Origin: Clostridia bacterium
Lineage (GTDB): Bacteria > Bacillota > Clostridia > Oscillospirales > CAG-272
Assembly (NCBI GenBank): GCA_017621755.1
Contig: JAGASL010000021.1
Location: 1-64,000 of the forward strand
DNA: 64,000 bases
Reading direction: 5' to 3'
How positions within the stretch are numbered: position 1 is the stretch's first letter; every line of letters begins with the position of its first letter. The position numbers were made by a program, and so were the translations under genes. The notes below the pieces were generated by a model that did not search any database, had not been told where the DNA came from, and saw only the letters and a program-made list of their open reading frames with translations. This document shows, piece by piece, positions 6,754 through 13,105 of the stretch.

Positions 6754-7404
6754 TTAAAGAATGAAATAACCAATGTCCCTTTTGTAATGGATCTTGCGCA
6801 GGTCGGTGCCGCGCAAAATGGTTTTGTTCAACCGTGAAAATTGTGTATGTACGTTAGATAGCTGTGGTAGCCTGGCCGGATTAAAGCAGGCCTGGCGTAG
6901 ATCCTCAACGGCAGCGGCGCGTGGCGCGCGGAAGAGTAGATATCGCGTTAGCATGACCTGCTCGTGCGTAGCCGGTAGCCGTTCACCACAAATGCAGATG
7001 TAATGTGTACCGGCAATGGCACGAACGCAATCGTAGATCATATCGCGCACGTCGATGCCGGTGTTCCTTTTGTACAGATCATACATGAAGTTAGCAAAGT
7101 GCGCGGTGGTAACGTTATCATCAAATACGGCATCAGCCAGCTGTAGATACATATAGTAGTTTCCATGCGGTGGTCGATACATCATAGCCAAGGGCACGCG
7201 GAAGAAATATTGGCGAATTTCGTGACACACGGCAGGCAGATCCTCTATGTATTCCGGTCGCATAATTAAAACGGTGTGTACCGGCTTAAAGATCATGGTG
7301 GTAATAGCATCTGGACGGCATACAAGGCTGTGCAGTCCCATGCGAAAAAACATGCATCGATCCGCTAAAACGGCATCTGGCTCATTGTCGATCAATAGTA
7401 TCAT
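6754..7404 (-). CDS. OmpR-type response regulator-like protein with degenerate receiver
   Basis: A 216-residue protein. The C-terminal third looks like an OmpR winged helix, with SNVHTQFSRLNKTI as the likely recognition helix region and the final GYFIL turn. The N-terminal ~110 residues resemble a receiver fold (LLIDNEPD in place of the acidic pocket). However, the third-strand position near residue 48 that should hold the phosphorylated Asp reads VLIMRPEY, with no Asp. No sensor kinase is next to it. It is therefore probably a phosphorylation-independent regulator. A GAGGGG site precedes the ATG. Target genes are unknown; the neighbouring sigK is a candidate by position only. Confidence 0.65.
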   Translation of the reverse strand: MILLIDNEPDAVLADRCMFFRMGLHSLVCRPDAITTMIFKPVHTVLIMRPEYIEDLPAVCHEIRQYFFRVPLAMMYRPPHGNYYMYLQLADAVFDDNVTTAHFANFMYDLYKRNTGIDVRDMIYDCVRAIAGTHYICICGERLPATHEQVMLTRYLLFRAPRAAAVEDLRQACFNPARLPQLSNVHTQFSRLNKTILRGTDLRKIHYKRDIGYFIL

Positions 7405-7442
7405 GGCATCCCCTCGTTGGCAACTTAAATAATATTATCACT

Positions 7443-7471
7443 ATTATACCATGTTTATGGGCGTTTGAAAA
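7443..7471 (-). promoter_or_regulatory. Probable promoter of the OmpR-like regulator
   Basis: TATAAT (7443-7448) with a weak TTTTCA (7466-7471) 17 bp away on the minus strand. It is divergent from, and almost touching, the strong promoter of the SDR gene, so the two could influence each other. Confidence 0.5.
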
Positions 7472-7478
7472 GCCTTTC

Positions 7479-7507
7479 TTGACAAGCTTATCGTTTTTTG
7501 CTATAAT
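7479..7507 (+). promoter_or_regulatory. Consensus sigma-A promoter of the SDR gene
   Basis: TTGACA (7479-7484), a 17-bp spacer and TATAAT (7502-7507): a perfect consensus promoter about 35 nt upstream of the SDR start codon. Confidence 0.88.
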
Positions 7508-7542
7508 AATGAAAACGAGAAGAGAGAGGAAGGGGAAAGGAT

Positions 7543-8259
7543 ATGCAGACAGCCTTGATTACAGGCGGCTCTCGTGGTATTGGCGCAGAGCTGGTGCGCC
7601 GCTTTACGGCGGGTGGCTATATGGTGGCATTTGTTTATCACCGCTCACACGAGGCAGCCAAGCAGCTTGCCAAGGAATGCGGGGCCTTACCCATCTGTGC
7701 CGATCTGGCACGCAAGGAAGAGGTGGTTCGCGCCGTGCAGGAGGCAAAAGGGCAGCTTGGGCATATCGACGTGCTGATCAACAATGCGGCAATCGCCGGT
7801 TTTTCGCTGTTTACCGATATCAGCGATGCCGTATGGGAGCGTTTTCTTGCCGTTAATCTCAGCGCAGCCTTTTACGCCTCGCGGTCTGTTTTGCCAGATA
7901 TGATCGCGCGCAAGGCAGGCACCATTATCAATATTTCTTCTATGTGGGGGCAGGTAGGTGCCTCCTGTGAGGTGCACTATTCTACCACCAAGGCCGCCCT
8001 GATCGGTTTGACCAAGGCCCTGGCTAAAGAGGTAGGCCCCTCTGGCGTGCGGGTGAATTGCATCGCCCCGGGCGTGATCGAAACGGATATGATCGGTACC
8101 TTGACAGAAGAGGATCGCGCTGCGCTGTGTGAGGAAACGCCGCTTGGCCGCCTTGGTACGCCGGCCGAGGTTGCTGCTGCCGCCTTTTTCTTGGCAAGTC
8201 ATGAAGCAGGCTTTATCACCGGGCAGGTGCTTGGCGTGAACGGCGGCTTCGTTGTTTGA
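7543..8259 (+). CDS. Short-chain dehydrogenase/reductase (FabG-like)
   Basis: A 238-residue classical SDR. The NAD(P)-binding motif TGGSRGIG lies at residues 7-14 and NNAA near 80-83. The catalytic set is Ser133 (in INISSMWG), Tyr146 and Lys150 (YSTTK). The C-terminal NGGF motif is present. Length and motifs fit 3-oxoacyl-ACP reductase FabG, but the gene stands alone, not in a fatty-acid operon, so it may reduce a different ketone. A GGAAAGGA-type site precedes the ATG at 7543. It has its own strong promoter and is followed by the SRP RNA promoter. Confidence 0.85.
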   Translation: MQTALITGGSRGIGAELVRRFTAGGYMVAFVYHRSHEAAKQLAKECGALPICADLARKEEVVRAVQEAKGQLGHIDVLINNAAIAGFSLFTDISDAVWERFLAVNLSAAFYASRSVLPDMIARKAGTIINISSMWGQVGASCEVHYSTTKAALIGLTKALAKEVGPSGVRVNCIAPGVIETDMIGTLTEEDRAALCEETPLGRLGTPAEVAAAAFFLASHEAGFITGQVLGVNGGFVV

Positions 8260-8287
8260 AAAATATTAGGAAATTTACACTTTGGTC

Positions 8288-8316
8288 TTGAAAACGAGGT
8301 TGCTTTTTGGTATAAT
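8288..8316 (+). promoter_or_regulatory. Promoter of the SRP RNA
   Basis: TTGAAA (8288-8293), a 17-bp spacer and TATAAT (8311-8316). The predicted start falls at about 8323-8328, at the 5' strand of the RNA's closing helix. Confidence 0.85.
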
Positions 8317-8327
8317 AATATATAGTT

Positions 8328-8638
8328 TATTACCGAGTGCCGGATGAGGCCATACTAACCGGGGGAGTAGCGGGTCCTTGTACCTGAAATCCGCTGTAGC
8401 AGGGGCTAATTCCGTTTTTGAGGGCATCGGCCGGCTTGTCTGTGCCGTATGCAGCCGCGTTGAAGAATGGGTCTTACGCAATTTGATGCCGTGAACCATG
8501 TCAGGTGGGGAACCAAGCAGCATTAAGCGGAAGTTTGAATGTGCCGTAGGGGTGCCTGTTCCGAGCGGTTGGTACGGTCAACGGGGTTGTTCGTTTGTTC
8601 GATCTTACGGTGTATGGTCTTATCCGGCATCCGGTAAT
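8328..8638 (+). ncRNA. ffs: Signal recognition particle RNA (large Gram-positive type)
   Basis: A ~310-nt RNA with both Alu and S domains. The Alu-like 5' part resembles Bacillus scRNA (GGGGGAGTAGCGGG, ATCCGCTGTAGCAGGG). The S-domain helix-8 core is AACCATGTCAGGTGGGG followed by AACCAAGCAGCATTAAG, with the GGAA tetraloop at 8509-8512. The 5' and 3' ends pair (ATTACCG and TGCCGG with CCGGCA and CGGTAAT), which sets the limits to within a few bases. It is placed just before dnaX, as in Bacillus. The RNA scaffolds Ffh for cotranslational membrane targeting; the receptor gene ftsY is at 59764. Confidence 0.92.
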
Positions 8639-8648
8639 CTACCTTGTT

Positions 8649-8694
8649 AGCGGGTACGCACAGGGCATCGCCCGTTTTGCGATCCGCTTTTTTT
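8649..8694 (+). terminator. Terminator of the SRP RNA
   Basis: Nested pairing AGCGG/CCGCT, CGCA/TGCG and GGGC/GCCC forms an interrupted hairpin that ends in seven Ts (8688-8694). It lies between the RNA end and the dnaX ribosome site. Confidence 0.75.
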
Positions 8695-8717
8695 CAAAGA
8701 AGGGAGAGGGCATTTTC

Positions 8718-10319
8718 ATGTATCGCGCTTTATATCGGAAATGGCGCCCCCGCGATTTTGATGACGTTTGCGGGCAGGAGCAGGTAACAGATATTTTGAA
8801 ATATGAGGTTGCCAACAAAAAGACCTCGCACGCCTATCTGTTCTGCGGTTCGCGCGGTACGGGTAAGACCTCCTGCGCTAAGATCCTGGCCAAGGCCGTT
8901 AACTGCGAAGATCCGCAAAACGGTAACCCCTGCAATCGTTGTGCTGCGTGCATGGCGATCGATGCCGGCACAGCAACTGACGTTATTGAAATGGATGCCG
9001 CCAGCAACACCGGTGTTGACCACGTTCGCGATATTAAGGACGAGATCGTATTCCTCCCGGCAGAGCTATCCTACCGCGTTTATATTATAGACGAGGTGCA
9101 TATGATGTCGGGCAGCGCCTTCAACGCGCTGCTAAAAACGCTGGAGGAGCCGCCAGCGCACGTTGTATTCATTCTGGCCACAACCGAGCTGCAAAAGCTG
9201 CCCAGCACCATCGTGTCTCGTTGTCAGCGGTTTGATTTTCGTCGTTTAGCTTCCTCTGTGATCGTTGATCGGCTTGGTAAAATTGCAACCGAAGAGGGCA
9301 TCGCGTTAGAGGAAAACGGTGCGCGCCTATTGGCACGCATGGCGCTTGGTGGTATGCGTGATGCTATCAGCCTGTTTGAGCTTTGCGCCGGTATGAATCG
9401 CACGGTAGACGAGGCGCTGGTGACCGAGGTACTTGGTGCCGGCAACCGGGCCGTTGTTGAGCGTATCGTAGGTGCTATTGCTACACGCGATTACGCACTG
9501 CTTTATAAGACCGTAGCCGAGGAGGCTATGTCCTCGCGTGACCTTTTGTCGCTCTGCCGCGATTTATTAGACTGTTATCGTGATCTGCTGGTGGTCAAGG
9601 CCGCTAAGCACGCGCAAGAATATCTGGACCTTACAGACGTAGAGTTGGAAAGATTGCAAAAGCTGGCCGCCGATTTTCAGCCGGCCATGCTGCTGTATCA
9701 CAGCCGCCTGTTAGAGGAGGCGCTTGCCGATATGCAGCGTACCGACCTACCGCGACGAACGGTGCTGGAATTAACGCTTACCCGTATGTGTGAGCCTAAG
9801 CTTTCCACCACGCCAGAAAGCCTGCTTGCGCGTATTGAGAGCTTAGAGGAAAAGCTTTCTCGCCTGCAATACGGCGGTGCTATTGCTACCAACCAGTCTC
9901 GCCTCGTGGCAAGCGAAGAGGAAAACGAGAAAAAAAACGAGGCAGATACAAAAGCCGCTCCCGCGAAACAAGCAAAGGCAATACCGCAAGCTGCCGCAGC
10001 CCCCACATACCGCCAGATCGCAGGCTGGAGCGAGATCGTAGAAAAGGTATCGAAAACCAGACCAAGCCTGCACGGCTTTTTGGATACGGCAAAGGCATAC
10101 CGTTCTGCGGATGGCAAGACCTATTTGCTTCGCGTAAGTAGTGATTTTTGCGCCCGTATGCTAAAGCGCCCCGAGACAGAAGAGGCGCTGAAGCTGGCAA
10201 TTGCCGAAGAAGAGGAGCGTGATGTTTCTGCATGCACCCTGATCATCGAAGGGGCAGAAAACACGGCAGGGTATAACCTGATAGATGAGATTGCCGAGGC
10301 GCTCGGCTCAAATACGTAA
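8718..10319 (+). CDS. dnaX: DNA polymerase III subunit gamma/tau
   Basis: A 533-residue clamp-loader ATPase. It begins MYRALYRKWRPRDFDDVCGQ, the usual DnaX start. Walker A GSRGTGKTS lies at 44-52, zinc ligands Cys63, 72, 75 and 78 follow, then IIDEVHM (Walker B) and the SRC sensor region. The ATG at 8718 has GGGAGAGGG upstream; the open frame extending to 8595 overlaps the SRP RNA and is not used. The C-terminal ~120 residues are the tau-specific part. A run of eight As at 9930-9937 lies at codon ~405, between these parts. It heads the dnaX-ybaB-recR cluster seen in many bacteria. Confidence 0.96.
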   Translation: MYRALYRKWRPRDFDDVCGQEQVTDILKYEVANKKTSHAYLFCGSRGTGKTSCAKILAKAVNCEDPQNGNPCNRCAACMAIDAGTATDVIEMDAASNTGVDHVRDIKDEIVFLPAELSYRVYIIDEVHMMSGSAFNALLKTLEEPPAHVVFILATTELQKLPSTIVSRCQRFDFRRLASSVIVDRLGKIATEEGIALEENGARLLARMALGGMRDAISLFELCAGMNRTVDEALVTEVLGAGNRAVVERIVGAIATRDYALLYKTVAEEAMSSRDLLSLCRDLLDCYRDLLVVKAAKHAQEYLDLTDVELERLQKLAADFQPAMLLYHSRLLEEALADMQRTDLPRRTVLELTLTRMCEPKLSTTPESLLARIESLEEKLSRLQYGGAIATNQSRLVASEEENEKKNEADTKAAPAKQAKAIPQAAAAPTYRQIAGWSEIVEKVSKTRPSLHGFLDTAKAYRSADGKTYLLRVSSDFCARMLKRPETEEALKLAIAEEEERDVSACTLIIEGAENTAGYNLIDEIAEALGSNT

Positions 10320-10350
10320 TTAAAAACGGAACATAAAGGAGAGCAGATCA

Positions 10351-10701
10351 ATGAAAGTCAGAATTCCGCAGAGCGGCGGCCCCTCGAATATGGCGGGCAT
10401 GCTGAAGCAGGCGCAGAAGATGCAAGAGGATATGGCGGCCAAGCAGGCAGAGCTGGAGGAGGCAACCTACGAGGTTTCTGCCGGTGGCGGCATGGTTACT
10501 GTTCGCATCAGCGGCAAGAAGGAGATTCTTGCCTTAGACGTGAAGCCGGATATCGTAGACCCTGACGATATTGAAACGATGACGGATATCATTACGGCTG
10601 CCGTAAACGAGGCAATTCGCAAGGTAGAGGAGACCGCAAACGAAGAAATGGCAAAAATAACCGGGCAGATGGCTATTCCCGGTATGCCCACCATGTTCTG
10701 A
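10351..10701 (+). CDS. YbaB/EbfC family nucleoid-associated protein
   Basis: A 116-residue small DNA-binding protein. The N-terminal GMLKQAQKMQEDMAAKQAEL helix and the core SAGGGMVTVRISGKKEILALDVKP are family hallmarks. It forms dimers that bind duplex DNA. An AAGGAG site precedes the ATG. It sits between dnaX and recR, the conserved arrangement, and is translated as part of that operon. Its exact role in repair or nucleoid structure is not settled for the family. Confidence 0.94.
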   Translation: MKVRIPQSGGPSNMAGMLKQAQKMQEDMAAKQAELEEATYEVSAGGGMVTVRISGKKEILALDVKPDIVDPDDIETMTDIITAAVNEAIRKVEETANEEMAKITGQMAIPGMPTMF

Positions 10702-10702
10702 T

Positions 10703-11302
10703 ATGGCAGATTTTGTTGCGCCACTGCAGGAACTTGTTGATCAATTTCGACGCTTGCCAGGCATTGGCGGTAAAACAGCCGTTCGCCTTGCCTTCTCGGT
10801 GATGGAATTTACCGATGAAGAAGCGGCCGCCTTTGCCTCTGCTATTCTGCATGCTAAGCAGGATATTCATTTATGCTCGTCCTGCTGTAATATTTCTACC
10901 GAGAGCTTGTGCGATATCTGTGCAGATGACGGGCGAGACAGAAGCGTGATCTGCGTGGTCGAGGATGCAAAGGCCGTGCTGGCCATGGAGCGTGTACATG
11001 ATTACCGTGGCACCTATCACGTGCTTGGCGGCGTGCTTTCTCCTATGAATGGCATAGGGCCGGAGCGCTTGCACATTCGCGAGCTGCTCAGTCGCCTGTC
11101 TGATGACAGCGTGCAGGAGGTTATTGTGGCCACCAACCCTACCGTAGAGGGGGAGGCAACAGCCATGTATATTTCCCGCCTGCTAAAGCCCATGAATATT
11201 ACTGTCAGCCGCTTGGCTTACGGCATTCCCGTTGGTGGTGACCTGGAATATGCGGATGAGGTAACGCTTCATCGCGCATTGGAGGGCCGCCGCCCGATAT
11301 AA
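10703..11302 (+). CDS. recR: Recombination mediator RecR
   Basis: A 199-residue RecR. In order it has a helix-hairpin-helix (FRRLPGIGGKTAVRLA), a zinc finger with Cys58, 61, 70 and 73, a Toprim domain starting at VICVVEDAKAVLAME, and a C-terminal Walker-B-like LAYGIPVGGDLEYADE. The protein works with RecO (encoded at 32266) to load RecA at gaps. The ATG at 10703 follows the upstream stop by one base, indicating translational coupling. A terminator follows directly. Confidence 0.96.
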   Translation: MADFVAPLQELVDQFRRLPGIGGKTAVRLAFSVMEFTDEEAAAFASAILHAKQDIHLCSSCCNISTESLCDICADDGRDRSVICVVEDAKAVLAMERVHDYRGTYHVLGGVLSPMNGIGPERLHIRELLSRLSDDSVQEVIVATNPTVEGEATAMYISRLLKPMNITVSRLAYGIPVGGDLEYADEVTLHRALEGRRPI

Positions 11303-11308
11303 CAAAAA

Positions 11309-11338
11309 GAAAACGCCCTATACGGGCGTTTTCTTTTT
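11309..11338. terminator. Bidirectional terminator between recR and mgtE
   Basis: A perfect 10-bp stem GAAAACGCCC/GGGCGTTTTC (11309-11318, 11324-11333) with a 5-nt loop, A-rich on one side and T-rich on the other. It serves both converging genes. Confidence 0.92.
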
Positions 11339-12725
11339 ATGAAAGACCGGGAATGATCGAAACGGCAATGGCGAAGTAAACCACCAAGGAAAGTGCATCT
11401 ACGATCGTGGTGATGAACGGTGCCGCCATCACGGCTGGGTCAAAACCAAGCTTTTTAGCAAGAATGGGAAGAATGCAGCCGATCAGCTTGGCACAGATGA
11501 CGGTAACAGCCATGGTCAAGCAAACAACGATCGGCACCGTCAGCATCTCACCAGGCTCAAGCGAGTGCAGGAGCAAATAGTCGATCAGATAAATTTTCAA
11601 ATACGTGACCGCTGCAAGAGTAACGGCACAAAGCAGGGAAACACGCACTTCCTTCCAAATTACGCGCAGAATATCAGAAAAACGAATCTCTCCCATAGAA
11701 AGACCGCGAATAACAGTAACCGAGGATTGGCTACCCGAGTTACCGCCTGTGCCCATCAGCATAGGGATAAATGCTGTTAGCGCAACACAGGCGCTAAGCG
11801 AGGCCTCGAAGGTTGAAATGATCATGCCCGTAAAGGTGGCTGAAAGCGTTAATAGGATCAGCCAGGGAATACGTGATTTCCAAATAGAAAATGTGCTGGT
11901 ACGCAGATAGGGGGTCTCCGAGGGGGTCATAGCCGCCATCACGGTAAAGTCCTCTTCTGCCTCCTCTTTGATCACGTCGATAGCATCGTCAACCGTGATA
12001 ATGCCAACCATACGGTTTTCTGTGTCTACCACCGGCAGCGCCAGAAAGCCGTATTTGCCGAACATGTTACCAACCTCTTCCTTGTCGGTATGGGTGGAAA
12101 CGGAAATGACGTTCTGCTCCATAATATCCTCCACTTTCGTGTAAAGCGGGGAGATCATGAGTGCCTTGGCAGAAACAATGCCCATCAGCTTTCGGCCGGG
12201 GCTGGTTACGTAGCAGGTGTAGATCGTTTCACGGTCGATCGCTACGCGGCGAATATAGGATAGTGCATCCTCCACCGTCATATCCTGCTTCAGGTTTACG
12301 TACTCGGTGGTCATGATGCTGCCTGCGCAATCATCCGGGTATTTTAGCAGCTCGTTGATCGTTTTCCGTTCTGCGGGGGAAGAGTTTCTTAAAATACGGC
12401 TGACCACGTTGGCAGGCATCTCTTCGATCAGGTCAACGGTGTCGTCAAGATACAGTTCATCCAGAATCAGCTTCAGCTCATAATCGCTGAAGGCGCCGAT
12501 CAGCACCTTTTGAAAGGTCGGCTCCATATCAACGAAGACCTCTGCCGCTAACTCCTTGGGAAGCAGGCGATAGGCAACGGGGAAAAAAGCTTCACCCACC
12601 TCGCAAAAGGCCTCGGCAATATCTGCCGGGTTGTATTCGCGCAGCGTAGCGCGCAGCTTAGAAAAATTCTTTTCTTCTACCAGGGTTTTGACCTCTTCGG
12701 CCAAGGAAAATACAGTTTCTTCCAT
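11337..12725 (-). CDS. mgtE: Magnesium transporter MgtE
   Basis: A 462-residue Mg2+ channel/transporter. Residues 1-~130 form the acidic N domain (repeated ANVVSRILRN-type helices). Two CBS domains follow (~135-255), starting CAGSIMTTEYV and VEDIMEQNVISV. Five membrane helices occupy ~285-460, with the pore signature MGTGGNSGSQSS. The cytosolic domains close the pore when Mg2+ is high. An AAAGGAGG site precedes the ATG at 12725. It is transcribed from a promoter ~215 bp upstream through an unusual leader that contains a small ORF. Confidence 0.96.
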   Translation of the reverse strand: MEETVFSLAEEVKTLVEEKNFSKLRATLREYNPADIAEAFCEVGEAFFPVAYRLLPKELAAEVFVDMEPTFQKVLIGAFSDYELKLILDELYLDDTVDLIEEMPANVVSRILRNSSPAERKTINELLKYPDDCAGSIMTTEYVNLKQDMTVEDALSYIRRVAIDRETIYTCYVTSPGRKLMGIVSAKALMISPLYTKVEDIMEQNVISVSTHTDKEEVGNMFGKYGFLALPVVDTENRMVGIITVDDAIDVIKEEAEEDFTVMAAMTPSETPYLRTSTFSIWKSRIPWLILLTLSATFTGMIISTFEASLSACVALTAFIPMLMGTGGNSGSQSSVTVIRGLSMGEIRFSDILRVIWKEVRVSLLCAVTLAAVTYLKIYLIDYLLLHSLEPGEMLTVPIVVCLTMAVTVICAKLIGCILPILAKKLGFDPAVMAAPFITTIVDALSLVVYFAIAVSIIPGLS

Positions 12726-12933
12726 TGTTTTTACCTCCTTTAATCAACAAATGCATTGAAAAGGATGCAAAAACCGAACCGGACGATGCAAATTCAGATA
12801 GTAAAGCAACGGCAGGGCGAAGGCACAACCGCTTGCGATATAAAAGCAATCTTCTGCTGACATCGCGGAACAGGCATTGCATCGCCTATACTGTCATAAC
12901 TCATTCGCCCCACCTCTTTTCGTTTAACATTAA
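12726..12933 (-). promoter_or_regulatory. Long structured leader of mgtE (unassigned regulatory RNA candidate)
   Basis: About 205 nt lie between the predicted mgtE transcription start and its start codon. GGGCGAA (plus 12904-12910) can pair with TTCGCCC (plus 12815-12821), closing a domain that contains a TGACA/TGTCA stem and an AGGC/GCCT hairpin. I compared it by memory with the M-box (ykoK) consensus and did not find the conserved GGTGAGGC...CTAAAGCTCTACGA elements. It also contains a 36-codon ORF with its own ribosome site. It may be a leader-peptide or RNA-based Mg2+ sensor; that is inference. Confidence 0.5.
12794..12904 (-). CDS. Possible 36-residue leader peptide upstream of mgtE
   Basis: ATG at 12904 is preceded by AGAGGTGGGG at good spacing, and the frame runs 36 codons to TGA at 12794. 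The peptide (MSYDSIGDAM at the start, VVPSPCRCFTI at the end) has four Pro and three Cys and no family I recognise. Its start region lies in one arm of the leader's closing stem and its Pro-Ser-Pro codons lie in the other. Translation of those codons would therefore change the leader fold. This could be a regulatory leader peptide, or coincidence in a structured RNA. Confidence 0.4.
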   Translation of the reverse strand: MSYDSIGDAMPVPRCQQKIAFISQAVVPSPCRCFTI

Positions 12934-12939
12934 CAATTT

Positions 12940-12968
12940 ATTATACCACGTTCCCTGGTAATTGTAAA
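12940..12968 (-). promoter_or_regulatory. Promoter of mgtE
   Basis: TTTACA (12963-12968), a 17-bp spacer and TATAAT (12940-12945) on the minus strand. Expected start is near 12933. Confidence 0.8.
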
Positions 12969-13027
12969 GGGGGAGAAAAAAATTTACCTCTATTTTTTGT
13001 AGATAAGCCGTTTTTTAAGTTTACGCA

Positions 13028-13056
13028 TTGACTTTGTCCTATAATTGTGCTACAAT
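13028..13056 (+). promoter_or_regulatory. Promoter of the COG0523 operon, with an inverted repeat
   Basis: TTGACT (13028-13033), a 17-bp spacer and TACAAT (13051-13056). The arms CTATAAT (13039-13045) and ATTATAG (13062-13068) form an inverted repeat that brackets the -10 box, a plausible place for a metal-responsive repressor. It does not match the Bacillus Zur consensus as I remember it. Confidence 0.7.
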
Positions 13057-13105
13057 AATTTATTATAGAACAGCAATTTGCTGAAATAATAAGGAAGAAG
13101 AAAAC

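Noticed and set aside
8595-8717. Longer dnaX start at 8595
   Set aside because: It overlaps the SRP RNA and its terminator. The ATG at 8718 has a ribosome site and gives the standard DnaX N-terminus.
12658-12882. A 74-codon minus-strand frame overlapping the mgtE start
   Set aside because: No ribosome site lies upstream of its ATG. The 36-codon frame beginning at 12904 has a better site and is preferred as the leader ORF.
12726-12933. M-box (ykoK) riboswitch in the mgtE leader
   Set aside because: The conserved M-box elements could not be found by eye. A covariance model search would settle this.
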